Origin: JARRLC01 sp050290865
GTDB taxonomy: Bacteria; Pseudomonadota; Alphaproteobacteria; Rhizobiales; Rhodomicrobiaceae
DNA: 64,000 nucleotides
NCBI GenBank assembly: GCA_050290865.1
Contig: JBNKIW010000001.1
Span: 124,001-188,000 of the forward strand
Reading direction: 5' to 3'
The position numbers and the translations under genes were made by a program. The notes beneath the pieces are model-generated. The model searched no databases. It saw only the letters and a list, made by a program, of their open reading frames with translations, and was not told the DNA's origin. Below, piece by piece: positions 35,776 to 44,638 of this stretch (position 1 is the stretch's first letter; each line of letters starts with the position of its first letter).

Positions 35776-36056
35776 CGCTGACACTGTCCTGTTGAATTCG
35801 CTGCCCCTGATTTGGGGCGTGAACCTCCTGCTGCGCAAGCAATTTTTCCGGCGGTATATATTAACAATGTCTTGAGGTGTTCTCACGCATGGCGCAATTT
35901 CTTAATGAAACGACACCGTCACACCACAAGTTTTACGCGGTATTGATCGACGTTTAACAGTCGCTTCATGTGTTCTCGACTTTGGCACTCCCAAATTTCC
36001 CGACCTGATTATAATACCCGGGATACGCCCCCTAACGGCAGCGCCATCAAGCGAAT

Positions 36057-38429
36057 ATGGATGTCAGCGAGCACAAAACGGTAACCGGAAGCGAAGCGCA
36101 ATCCACTGCCGTCGAGCGTGTCCGACGCTCCGGCCGTGCACTCAGGCGAGGGGTAGCGGCCTGCAGCCTGCTCCTCGGCGCCGTGATCGCCCTCCTCGCA
36201 GCCATGGTCATAGTCGAGCAACGCGACACCGCGCTCGAGAAGGCGCGCAGCGACGCCGCCAATCTTTCCGCCGCGTTCGAGGAACAGGTCCGTCTCGTCT
36301 TGAACAATGTGGCGGGTGCCATGGACGTCATGGCGCATCACTACGTCTCCGAGCGCGATCAGTTCGACCTTCCGGAATGGACACGGCAAATCCCGCTCCT
36401 CGCCGCCTCGGCCATCCAGGCCAGCCTCATCGGGCCGGACGGCAGGCTGATCTCGACGACGAAGGAGAGACATCCCGCGCCCGTCGATCTCTCCAAGCAG
36501 GAGTATTTCCGCGTCCACCGCAACAACGCGCATGCAGGGCTCTACATCGGCAAGCCGGTTGCCGGGCGCGTTCCGGGCCAGGTCACCATCGAGGTGAGCA
36601 AGCGGCTCGACCTGCCTGACGGCTTCGGGGGTGTGCTGGTGTTCTCGCTCGACCCGGAGGTGTTGACGACACTGCACCGCCGCGTCAATCTGGGCCAAAC
36701 GGGCAGCATCACGCTCGCGGGGACCGATGGCATCATACGCGCGCGTTTTTCCGCCTTTCGCTCTTTGGATGCCAATGCCATCGGCGCTTCGATCGCCGCA
36801 TCGCCGGCGCTGAGCGGCTTGGCGACCGCCCTCACCGGCAGCTACACGCGCGCCAGTCCGATCGACGGCATCGAGCGCCTGTTCGACTGGCGGAAGGTGA
36901 CAGGCTACCCGCTGCTCGTCATTGTCGGCCTCGGCATGGAGGAGGCGCTCGCGCCCACGGACCGCCATGCCGCCATGGTGCTGCTCATGGCCGGAGCCGC
37001 ATTGCTGCTCACCTTCGGCATGGCCTATTGGGCGGCCCGTGAAATCCGGCGGCGCGTGGATCACGAAGTCGCCCTGCTGGAGGAGAGCGAGAAACTTCGC
37101 GAGGCCCACATCAACCTCACACAGCGGCACGATGAACTCAGCGAGGCCAGTGTCGAACTGGCCGTGGAGCGCGCGAAGCTGCAGGGCACGAATTTTCTCC
37201 TCGAACTCGCGCGCCAGCAGGCGGAGGAGGCCAACGAGGCGAAGTCGGCCTTCGTGGCCAATATGAGCCATGAACTGCGCACACCGTTGAACGGCGTGCT
37301 CGGCATGGCGCAGGCGCTGGCCATGCGCGATCTCGGTCCCGAGGAGCGGGGCATGGTGGAGGCCATTTCCGACTCAAGCAAGACGCTGATGGGGATCATC
37401 AACGATGTGCTCGACCTGTCCAAGATCGAGGCGGGCAAGATCGACATATCCCCCATCAACACCGACCTGCACCATTGCCTCACCATGCTGCACAGGCTGT
37501 TCCAGCCCAACGCCGCCGAGAAGAACATCGATCTCAGGCTGGAGATCAAGAGCGATGTGCCGGCGGTCCTGCAGTTCGATCCGCTGCGCATGCGGCAATG
37601 CGCTTCCAACCTGATTGCCAACGCCATCAAGTTCACGGAGCGCGGCAGCGTCAGCATCACCGCCGCCGGAGAGTATCTGAGCGACGGGCGTTACCAGGTC
37701 ATTATCGCGGTCTCCGATACCGGCATCGGCATCAGCGACGAGGTGCGGCTGTCGCTGTTCAGCGCCTTCACGCAGGCGGACGCCGCAACGACGCGTCGCT
37801 ATGGCGGCACCGGCCTCGGCCTCGCGATCTCGCGCAAACTGGCGCTCCTGATGGGCGGCGACATCACGGTGTCGAGCGTGCTGGGTCATGGCTCGACATT
37901 CACCTTCGCTTTCCTGGCCGAACCGGCCAGCTCGGACGGTGCCGATCACGCTGACCCCGGAGCCGTTCCGACGCCCGCCAGCCTGGAAGGACGGCGCGTG
38001 CTCGTGGTCGATGACAACCTCATCAACCGCAAAGTGGTGAAAGTCTTTCTCGAACCCCATGGGGTGGTCGTGACCGGAGCCGCCAACGGGCAGGAGGCAC
38101 TGGACCGTCTCGCCACTGAACAGTTCGACCTCGTGCTGCTCGATGTCCACATGCCGGTGATGGACGGGCCGGAGACGATCCGGCACCTGCGGGCCAGCGG
38201 CGAACCGTGGAGCGACATTCCGGTCGTCGCGCTCACGGCGGACGCGCTCAGCGGCGACCGCGAGAAATATCTCGCCATGGGCATGAACGGTTATCTGTCC
38301 AAACCCATCGATCAGCGGGAACTGCTGGCCGCGATCACCGCCGTACTGGAGGCCGCCGCCGAAGCCAGGACGGATGCATCCGAAGAAGAAGCATCGGAGC
38401 CGAAAATGGCGGCGGGTGGTGCCGGCTGA
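36057..38429 (+). CDS. Membrane hybrid sensor histidine kinase with a dCACHE-like sensor
   Basis: The 790-residue kinase has two membrane helices (about 33-53 and 305-326) enclosing a periplasmic sensor of about 250 residues with CACHE-like features (IQASLIGPDGRLISTT, KQEYFRVHR). Then come a coiled coil, a HisKA domain with the phosphorylated His at about 405 (NMSHELRTPLNG), the ATPase (VSDTGIGIS, GGTGLGLAI) and a receiver with Asp at about 696 (LLDVHMPVMDG). No response regulator or other partner is nearby, so it is an orphan. Receptor ligand unknown. The 280 bp upstream are AT-rich and non-coding. Confidence 0.92.
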   Translation: MDVSEHKTVTGSEAQSTAVERVRRSGRALRRGVAACSLLLGAVIALLAAMVIVEQRDTALEKARSDAANLSAAFEEQVRLVLNNVAGAMDVMAHHYVSERDQFDLPEWTRQIPLLAASAIQASLIGPDGRLISTTKERHPAPVDLSKQEYFRVHRNNAHAGLYIGKPVAGRVPGQVTIEVSKRLDLPDGFGGVLVFSLDPEVLTTLHRRVNLGQTGSITLAGTDGIIRARFSAFRSLDANAIGASIAASPALSGLATALTGSYTRASPIDGIERLFDWRKVTGYPLLVIVGLGMEEALAPTDRHAAMVLLMAGAALLLTFGMAYWAAREIRRRVDHEVALLEESEKLREAHINLTQRHDELSEASVELAVERAKLQGTNFLLELARQQAEEANEAKSAFVANMSHELRTPLNGVLGMAQALAMRDLGPEERGMVEAISDSSKTLMGIINDVLDLSKIEAGKIDISPINTDLHHCLTMLHRLFQPNAAEKNIDLRLEIKSDVPAVLQFDPLRMRQCASNLIANAIKFTERGSVSITAAGEYLSDGRYQVIIAVSDTGIGISDEVRLSLFSAFTQADAATTRRYGGTGLGLAISRKLALLMGGDITVSSVLGHGSTFTFAFLAEPASSDGADHADPGAVPTPASLEGRRVLVVDDNLINRKVVKVFLEPHGVVVTGAANGQEALDRLATEQFDLVLLDVHMPVMDGPETIRHLRASGEPWSDIPVVALTADALSGDREKYLAMGMNGYLSKPIDQRELLAAITAVLEAAAEARTDASEEEASEPKMAAGGAG

Positions 38430-38443
38430 CGGTGCCGGGCGTG

Positions 38444-40030
38444 TCAGGAGGGCTTGCTGTCGTCGCTTCCGCTCTCCTCGGAAGGTTGCGTCTCCCCGGC
38501 ATCGGCTTGGCTGTCTTCGGTTTCCGGCTCGGATTTGGGCGTGGCGTCCACCGTCTCAGGCTCTGTGCCGGGTTCAGGAGCCGTCTCCACCGGGGCGGCC
38601 TCAGGGGCGACTTCCGGCGTCGTCTCCGTGTCCATTGGCTCGGGCTCTGATGCGGCCTCGGGCGCCACCTCCGCCGTTTCCGGCTCGGACGGAGCTTCCG
38701 GTTCGGCCTCTGCTGGCTCCGGCTCGGTTGCAGTCTCAGGCGCGGGCTCCGCCGTCTCAGGCTCGGATACGGCTTCGGACACGTCCTCCGCGTCCTCGGG
38801 GACCGCCGCGGTTTCGGCCACGCCCTCCGCTGCCTCGGGTTCCGGCGCGGTTTCGGCCGCGCCCTCCGCTGCCTCGGGTTCTGGCGCGGTTTCGGCCACG
38901 GCCTCCGCCGCCTCGGGTTCTGGCGCGAATTCTGACACGTCCTCCACCGCCTCGGACGCCGGGGCGGCTTCCGGCATGACTTCCGCCACCTCAGGCTCGG
39001 GAGCGGAGTCAGGCTTCACCTCTGCCGCTTCAGCCGTTTGCGGTGCGGGCACCTCCAGCACCACGCGCCCCTTGATCTTTCCGGCGACGATCTGCGGCGC
39101 GAGTTCGATGACATCCTTGAGCGGCCGCGTCGCGGTCATCGCGTGCAGCTTGGCGAGTTCGAGATCTGCCGCCAGCCGCCGCCAAGCCTCCTCTCGCCTC
39201 GCCCTGGGCGTGATGACGGACTCGATCCCCGCCAGCGTGATCCCGCGCAGGATGAAAGGCGCCACCGTCGCGGGCAGGTCGATACCCTGCACGAGACCGC
39301 ATGCCGCGACACAGCCACCATATTGCGTCTGTGACAGGATGTTGGCCAGCGTCACCGAGCCGACGACATCGATCGCACCGGCCCATCGCTCCTTGCCGAG
39401 GGGGCGCGGCGTGCCCGTCAGTTCGTTGCGGTCGATGATCTCGGCCGCACCCAGCGCCTTGAGCGCCGCAGCCATCTCCGGACGGCCGCTGCTCGCCGTG
39501 ACGGCGTAACCGAGCTTGGCGAGGAGCATCGCCGCGACGCTGCCCACGCCTCCACCGGCGCCGGTCACCAGCACCGGCCCGTCGCCCGGTGCCACGCCGT
39601 GCTCCTCCAGCGCCATGACCGCGAGCATGGACGTAATACCCGCCGTGCCGATGGCCATGCAGTCGGCACGCGTCAATCCCTCGGGCACATGGTGCAGCCA
39701 CTCTCCGCGTAGGCGGGCGATCTGCGCGTAGCCGCCGAAATGCATCTCGCCGAGGCCGCAGCCATTCGCAGTCACTTCGTCGCCCTCAGCGAAGCCCTCA
39801 TGCGTGCTCGCCGTGACGATGCCCGCGAGATCGACGCCGGGGATCATCGGCCAGCGCCGCACAACAGGGGCCTTGCCGGTTATCGCCAGCCCGTCCTTGT
39901 AGTTGACCGTCGAGTGGGTCACGCGGACGGTAACGTCGCCGTCCATGAGGTCCGCCTCGCCGAGCGTCTTCCATTCGGCGGTCTGGCCGCCCTCGGTCTT
40001 GGAAAGGAGCAGGGCTTCGAAGGAGGTCAT
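38444..40030 (-). CDS. YhdH/AcuI-type quinone oxidoreductase with a 200-residue acidic Glu/Pro/Ala tail
   Basis: Residues 1-328 are a complete zinc-free MDR oxidoreductase: NYKDGLAITGK, PGVDLAGIV, TAGITSMLAVMALEEHG, VTGAGGGVGSVAA and KIKGRVVLEV. Relatives use NADPH to reduce quinones or acrylyl-CoA. The family normally ends there, but this protein continues to residue 528 with a low-complexity tail of Ala, Glu, Pro, Thr, Ser with repeats of the type AETAPEPEAAEG and almost no basic residues. The tail is in frame without any stop and uses ordinary codons. I chose the ATG at 40030, with GGGAGA upstream. Function of the tail unknown. Confidence 0.85.
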   Translation of the reverse strand: MTSFEALLLSKTEGGQTAEWKTLGEADLMDGDVTVRVTHSTVNYKDGLAITGKAPVVRRWPMIPGVDLAGIVTASTHEGFAEGDEVTANGCGLGEMHFGGYAQIARLRGEWLHHVPEGLTRADCMAIGTAGITSMLAVMALEEHGVAPGDGPVLVTGAGGGVGSVAAMLLAKLGYAVTASSGRPEMAAALKALGAAEIIDRNELTGTPRPLGKERWAGAIDVVGSVTLANILSQTQYGGCVAACGLVQGIDLPATVAPFILRGITLAGIESVITPRARREEAWRRLAADLELAKLHAMTATRPLKDVIELAPQIVAGKIKGRVVLEVPAPQTAEAAEVKPDSAPEPEVAEVMPEAAPASEAVEDVSEFAPEPEAAEAVAETAPEPEAAEGAAETAPEPEAAEGVAETAAVPEDAEDVSEAVSEPETAEPAPETATEPEPAEAEPEAPSEPETAEVAPEAASEPEPMDTETTPEVAPEAAPVETAPEPGTEPETVDATPKSEPETEDSQADAGETQPSEESGSDDSKPS

Positions 40031-40232
40031 ACGGGGCAATCTCCCGGTCCGGTACCGGCATTCGTTCTCTAACGTCTATTGATAGCGCCGGGGCGCCGCC
40101 TTGTCATCACTACATGAAACCGCTTCCGTTCCGCTTACGAATTTCAATATTCACACATTCGCACGTTTTGATATTATTTATTCCGTGTCGCGCTGTTGCC
40201 GGCGCGCCTGAAAATGCAAATGAGGAATTGTC

Positions 40233-40571
40233 ATGCCGTACGAATTCGAGGGCAGAACGATCGAGACGACCGCCAACGGCTATCTCGCCGAACAGAACGA
40301 TTGGAGCGAGGCGCTCGCAGCGCACATCGCCGCCGCGGAACAGATCACGCTGACCGACCGGCACTGGGACCTGATCAACTATCTGCGCGACGAGTTCTTC
40401 AACAACAGTCAGACCCAGCCGAACACGCGCACGATCATGAAAGCCATGGCCGAGAAATGGGGCGAGAAGATCGATCAGCGGGCGCTGTACGATCTCTTTC
40501 CGCTCGACCCCTCGAAGCAGGGGGCGCGCATTGCCGGACTTCCCGAGAGCCGCCGCAAAGGGGGATACTGA
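40233..40571 (+). CDS. DsrC/TusE family protein lacking the C-terminal cysteines
   Basis: The 112-residue sequence follows the DsrC/TusE fold: NGYLAEQNDWSEALAAHIAAAEQI, LTDRHWDLINYLRDEFF, and PNTRTIMKAMAEKWGEK. In TusE and DsrC the C-terminus carries one or two sulfur-carrying Cys, but here it reads AGLPESRRKGGY and no Cys is present in the entire protein. It therefore cannot carry persulfide in the usual way and belongs to the cysteine-free subgroup with a proposed regulatory role (named RspA in the literature as I recall). AGGA precedes the start. Confidence 0.85.
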   Translation: MPYEFEGRTIETTANGYLAEQNDWSEALAAHIAAAEQITLTDRHWDLINYLRDEFFNNSQTQPNTRTIMKAMAEKWGEKIDQRALYDLFPLDPSKQGARIAGLPESRRKGGY

Positions 40572-40823
40572 ATCCGGAGCGCTCCGCATCCGGATCTCCG
40601 CCGGGCGCGTGGAATGGCGGATCTGAAGACAGCGCATCCGGCGGCGGCATGTCGTGGGAGGGGCGGTGCCGTGAGGGACCCGCCCCGTCCCGACCAATCC
40701 AAACCGACGCCCGCATCGCTATGGCGCCGATCCAGATGAAGGTTTCAGCCGCATCTGGCAAAATGGATGCACAAACAAAGGATTGGCATTTCGACGCGTG
40801 GACGGGGTGAACGCACCAGTCCA

Positions 40824-41156
40824 CTAATGTTTTGACGGAGACGCTGCCGGTGCACTGCGCAACCATTCGGCTGCGGCCTCTTGATTCTCGCGTGATTTGC
40901 GGCTGCGGCGTTTACCACCCCTGGCTGTCTTCGGATTTGCGGCACTCGCTGGCCGGGGCCGGCGCTCTTCTTCCTGGCAGACCTGGAGAGCCATTCTGCG
41001 TGCTTTCTCCAGCGCCAGAGCCGCCGACCGCACGTGACAGGCTGGCACGTCCATGGCGGGGTCCAGGGACATCTCCATATACAGGGACCATAGCGTCTTG
41101 ATCAAATCGGGAACGGACTTCGGCGCGCAATCATCGCTATCGTCGAAAGGCATCAT
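40824..41156 (-). CDS. Hypothetical protein, 110 aa
   Basis: A helical soluble protein with an acidic N-terminus (MMPFDDSDDCAPKSV) and a very basic C-terminal half (GGKRRSRKSREN). The central helix VRSAALALEKARRMALQVCQEEE is well formed. The ATG at 41156 has AAGAGG five bases upstream, which supports a real gene. Family unknown. The 250 bp between it and the DsrC-like gene hold only a 12-nt palindrome (40575-40586). Confidence 0.55.
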   Translation of the reverse strand: MMPFDDSDDCAPKSVPDLIKTLWSLYMEMSLDPAMDVPACHVRSAALALEKARRMALQVCQEEERRPRPASAANPKTARGGKRRSRKSRENQEAAAEWLRSAPAASPSKH

Positions 41157-41934
41157 CAATACCTCTTACTTTTTTGTGACCCCCGGCGAAACGGCACGGG
41201 CGTGCAGTTCTCAGTCCAACGGCTCAGCTAGGTAGATTGCTCCTCCTCTCATTAACTCCGCTCAGCGTGGCGGCGCGCGACGGCATGGCGAACCAAGCCC
41301 TTTCATAATTCATATGGACACGCTGAAAGTATTATATGCTGCGCGGAGGCGGGAAACAAATCCTCACGATCAGGTTACATCTCAAAGCTAATTCATTATT
41401 TTGAATAATATAGAGCTTATCCGTTGCCTTTCCTATATTTTCGTTCGGCCGCCATACGGGATTTGCCGGACTTGGCGCTCCCCGCGAACCCTGAATTGCA
41501 GCCCGTTTTGCTTCGGATGCCGGTCGCCGGCTGAGAGATCGCGGAATAGCCGCCAGCGAGCAGAAGTTAACACGTTTCAAGTGACATGACAAAAGGCAGC
41601 ACAACCATAAGTTACACCGAAGACGATAGTGATGCGCCGATTTGACGCAGCAGTTCAAGCCGGCGTGGCAGCGCTCTAACGGAAGGCACACCGTAACAGT
41701 TTTTAGCTCAGGCAGCGGGATACCGGAATCGAGCGTGACCAGTCAATTTACCTTCCACTTGCGTCGGGCCATCCGGTGAGATTTATGCGCGGCGCATACT
41801 GCATCGGGCCAATGAGGCGGCAGGCAATCTCCACAGGTACAGTTTTTAATCCATGAGGCCGACTGCATAGCACATGGAAAATGCAGCCGTTTCCCCTTCC
41901 CGGCTGTGCGGGCGCGCCCACCGCAGCACATGTA
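41157..41934. other. Long intergenic stretch, AT-richer than its surroundings
   Basis: About 780 bp with several AT-rich segments (for example 41320-41450). Only short frames exist. The single candidate is a Cys-rich frame at 41743-41931, listed separately. I see no tRNA, no insertion sequence ends and no strong inverted repeats. It may be remnant DNA at the edge of a transferred segment. Confidence 0.45.
41743..41931 (-). CDS. Possible small Cys-rich protein, 62 aa
   Basis: This frame begins 3 bp after the stop codon of the putative methyltransferase gene and encodes a basic peptide with eight or so Cys/His in a zinc-finger-like cluster (NCTCGDCLPPHWPDAVCAAH). The position suggests an operon, but there is no clear ribosome binding site and the codon use is not decisive. 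It may be spurious. Confidence 0.25.
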   Translation of the reverse strand: MCCGGRARTAGKGKRLHFPCAMQSASWIKNCTCGDCLPPHWPDAVCAAHKSHRMARRKWKVN

Positions 41935-42834
41935 TCACGAAACGGGGGCCGCCGCCTTCCGGATCGCTATGCCGAAGCTCGTCACCGTGTAGTCAAGCAG
42001 CAGCAATTTGAGATGCGGGTCGTCCCGGTAAGGTGGCATGTCCACGTAGTGATCCAAGACGTGGGATCCACCGTAGAAATTCAGCGGTGCGACCTCGTGA
42101 CCAGCTAGCCGGAATTCGCTGGCGATGTCTTGCAGGTCACGCTTGCGAAAGATAACCGTCCCCCGGTTGTCCATGGTTTTCGCGTTCGATTTTACGTTGT
42201 ATTCGGTGATGTGGACCGAAAGGCCACCCGGGCGCAACGTCTCAAGGCTTGCTGTCAGCAACTCCTTGCCGGCCTCGATACTCCCGAGATGCGCCATCGT
42301 GCAGGTGCTCCAGCAGAAGTCGAATCCCCTCAAATCATCGGAAAGGGCGTTCTTGCTCAACGCCGGGTGATCGGTGGCACCCCTTCCCGCTCCATTTCCC
42401 GAAGGCATATCGAGACTGCTGAGCGTGATCTGCGTGCCGAGGCCGGCAAAATAATCGGAAAGGGGGGCCTCGGCAGGGGCTATTCCCAGGCCTCGCGCGT
42501 CTGCACGCAAGCAGCCGTGCTCTTGCAGAGTCTGGAGAATGTAGACGAACTCCCACAACTTGCGATGGAACCGCGGCGGACAGCCGATCTGCCGGCACCA
42601 GAAGGTGAACAGGGGCAGGAGGAAATGTTCGGCCCGACAACATTCGCTGCCGAAGACATGCGCGCCGGCGAAGATTTCGCGATCGAAAAGACCGGGGTTC
42701 TCGAACGGGGTCTGCATGAAGGCAGGCTCGACCATCTGTGCGGCAGCAACCGGCTGTGGCTGTTCCTCTTGATGAGGTGGGCCGCTCCAATAGCTGGCGG
42801 CGCGAGCGATCACTCTTCTTGGCATGCTCAACAT
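41935..42834 (-). CDS. Putative SAM-dependent methyltransferase
   Basis: A 299-residue protein. A nucleotide-binding-like segment GLGIAPAEAPLSDYFAGLGTQITLSSLD, then DFCWSTCTMAHLGSIEAGKELLTASLETLRPGGLSVHITEY, resembles motifs I and IV to V of class I methyltransferases found in glycan or lipid loci. Motif I lacks the usual GxGxG (reads GIAPAEAPL), so the call is tentative. The first 60 residues are unrelated to the family. The neighbours give no pathway. GC content seems lower here than in the flanking housekeeping genes, as seen by eye. Confidence 0.55.
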   Translation of the reverse strand: MLSMPRRVIARAASYWSGPPHQEEQPQPVAAAQMVEPAFMQTPFENPGLFDREIFAGAHVFGSECCRAEHFLLPLFTFWCRQIGCPPRFHRKLWEFVYILQTLQEHGCLRADARGLGIAPAEAPLSDYFAGLGTQITLSSLDMPSGNGAGRGATDHPALSKNALSDDLRGFDFCWSTCTMAHLGSIEAGKELLTASLETLRPGGLSVHITEYNVKSNAKTMDNRGTVIFRKRDLQDIASEFRLAGHEVAPLNFYGGSHVLDHYVDMPPYRDDPHLKLLLLDYTVTSFGIAIRKAAAPVS

Positions 42835-43211
42835 TTGGACGGCACCATCGGAAAGCGGCGTACGAGCGGCGAAGGGGGCGAAACTTCGCTCCGGCTGTAC
42901 TAGAAAGCAGATCAGAGGTTGCGCTGCAATAGAGCGATATCCCTAGGTTGTGGATTCGCGCCCCGGTGCTCCCGGCGCGGGTGGCGCCACCGTCTCCCGG
43001 CGGCGCTGCCTTCCGGCTGGGTTTGACTCTTGGCTCGGATGGTGCTGCTAGTACAGCCCGCAAGCTAGGTTCGCACTCATTTTGCCACACGGGCTCATAC
43101 GAACTTGGCTCGCGAATAAGCTGCATTAGACTCAATGGCTTGCCGACACATTTCAGCCACGAGGACGCCTGGCAGCGCTCGCGGCAAGTAGTCAGGGGGA
43201 GAGTGAAGAGC
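42835..43211. other. Intergenic region containing hairpin repeat copy C
   Basis: About 375 bp without a convincing gene. A GC-rich tract with imperfect symmetry (42958-43005) is followed by the dispersed repeat at 43050-43113 and then by the start region of the next gene. Confidence 0.45.
43050..43113 (+). repeat. Dispersed hairpin repeat, copy C
   Basis: A 64-bp element, gap-free to copy B, ending TACGAACTTGGCTCGC. Similarity to copy A extends about 30 bp further (to about 43142: TTAGACTCAATGGCTTGC against CTAGAATCAATAAATTGC). All three copies lie in intergenic DNA in the same orientation. Confidence 0.75.
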
Positions 43212-43688
43212 ATGAGTGAGGAATTCGACGCCAGCCAGGTTTGGGACGAACCGGTCAGCGCTGACGTCGTGGCGGCGCACGATCGCACGATGACGCATCT
43301 GACGCAGATGCCGAATGCTATGGCCAATGCCCGGTTGCATGCCGCCAACGAGCTGCAGCGCATCATCAACGTGTGCAACCGTCTCGCCTGGCGCGCGGTG
43401 CCCGCCGATCTGCGCCAGCCCGGCGCCGAAGAAGCGGCGGCGCTCCTGGACCGGCTGCCTCCGGAGGACCGGGAGAAGCTGCTCCGCGAATCGCAGCTCG
43501 GTGCCGCCCAGCGGTTGTTGCTCGCGCGGATGGATGAAGCGCAGGCCGCCTATCAGGCGCAACTGCGTGCAGCAGAGGAGGAAGCCGAGCGGCAGAAACG
43601 GGAAGCGGCGGAATGGGCCGAGTTCGAGGCGTCTGATGCCGCGGGGAAAGAGGCGCGCTTTCAGGCCTGGCGCGCGGCGCGGGGATAG
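43212..43688 (+). CDS. Hypothetical coiled-coil protein, 158 aa
   Basis: The protein is soluble and helical; residues 90-150 form a charged, Glu/Ala/Arg-rich coiled coil (EAQAAYQAQLRAAEEEAERQKREAAEW). No known domain. The ATG at 43212 fits the change in codon bias; upstream in-frame sequence belongs to the repeat-containing intergenic region. Confidence 0.6.
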   Translation: MSEEFDASQVWDEPVSADVVAAHDRTMTHLTQMPNAMANARLHAANELQRIINVCNRLAWRAVPADLRQPGAEEAAALLDRLPPEDREKLLRESQLGAAQRLLLARMDEAQAAYQAQLRAAEEEAERQKREAAEWAEFEASDAAGKEARFQAWRAARG

Positions 43689-43710
43689 CGGGAGGGGTGC
43701 CTGGCACCCG

Positions 43711-44034
43711 TCACCGGCCCCACCCCTCGAACTGTGAGCTTGACCGCGATCCGTCACCAATCAGCGGGCCCACAACCACCCCGATCAGCGAAAACAACAG
43801 GCGCGTGACGAGCATGCAGCCGAGCAGCAGGATCTTTTCGCCCGTCAAGAGAATATCCACCCAGATCATGTATTTATCGCTCAGCCCCAGACTGGAGAGA
43901 TAGCCCGGAAGGGTCTTCGCCTCGTCCATGAGCTGGCGCGTGATGCCTGGAAACTCGATGGCGAGAAAAGCGAACAGCAGGGCGCCCACAACGAGCGTGA
44001 GCACGAAGCTGGTATATGACAGCACAAAACGCAT
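43711..44034 (-). CDS. Inner-membrane protein of unknown function, 107 aa
   Basis: Two strongly hydrophobic segments (SFVLTLVVGALLFAFLAIEF and GEKILLLGCMLVTRLLFSLIGVVVG) indicate a small two-helix membrane protein. The ATG at 44034 has GAGAG upstream. No family recognised. Confidence 0.55.
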   Translation of the reverse strand: MRFVLSYTSFVLTLVVGALLFAFLAIEFPGITRQLMDEAKTLPGYLSSLGLSDKYMIWVDILLTGEKILLLGCMLVTRLLFSLIGVVVGPLIGDGSRSSSQFEGWGR

Positions 44035-44271
44035 GGCGAAACTCTCAGTCTCTGCGTGCCCCACGGTCGCACGGGCACGCGCATGATCACTTGGAACCTG
44101 CGGACACCACGTCGTCCAGGTCCGGACGCTCGCGACTATGACACCGCCCCTCACCATATACCAGTGTGAGAGCGGCCCTATTTTGACGCCACTGTGGTAC
44201 CCGCGAACACTTTGCGTCATGATGACGCGATACCCGCCGAGCGCGCGGGAAACCATGCTGGAGAAAGTTAG

Positions 44272-44529
44272 ATGGCTCTCGGAATAGAATCCCTTGTCGT
44301 TCTCCTGGTCGTCGGCCTCGTGGCCGGCTGGCTCGCCGGTCTGATCACTCAGGGCGGCGGGTTTGGTCTTGTAGGGAATATCATCGTCGGCATCGTTGGT
44401 GCATTTGTAGGCTTCCACCTCCTCGGATATCTGGGGGTGCATATCGGTTACGGGATCATCAACGCCATAGCAACGGCGACCATTGGAGCGGTCATACTCC
44501 TGTTCGTCATCAGCCTCTTCAGGCGATGA
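44272..44529 (+). CDS. GlsB/YeaQ/YmgE family stress-response membrane protein
   Basis: The 85-residue protein has three hydrophobic helices with glycine-rich packing: GLVAGWLAGLITQGGGFGLVGNIIVGIVGAFVGFHLL, typical for the transglycosylase-associated (GlsB/YmgE) family. Its members rise under acid or general stress; the mechanism is not known. A GGAGAAAG site precedes the start. Confidence 0.88.
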   Translation: MALGIESLVVLLVVGLVAGWLAGLITQGGGFGLVGNIIVGIVGAFVGFHLLGYLGVHIGYGIINAIATATIGAVILLFVISLFRR

Positions 44530-44638
44530 ACGCGGAGAAGGACTGTGAGGCCGCAGGATCATACCCGGCGGCCTTTTCCATGTCCTCAAGGAGCGAAGCG
44601 ATAGGACGACAAGAAACTGCGTACAAGGAAAATAACGA

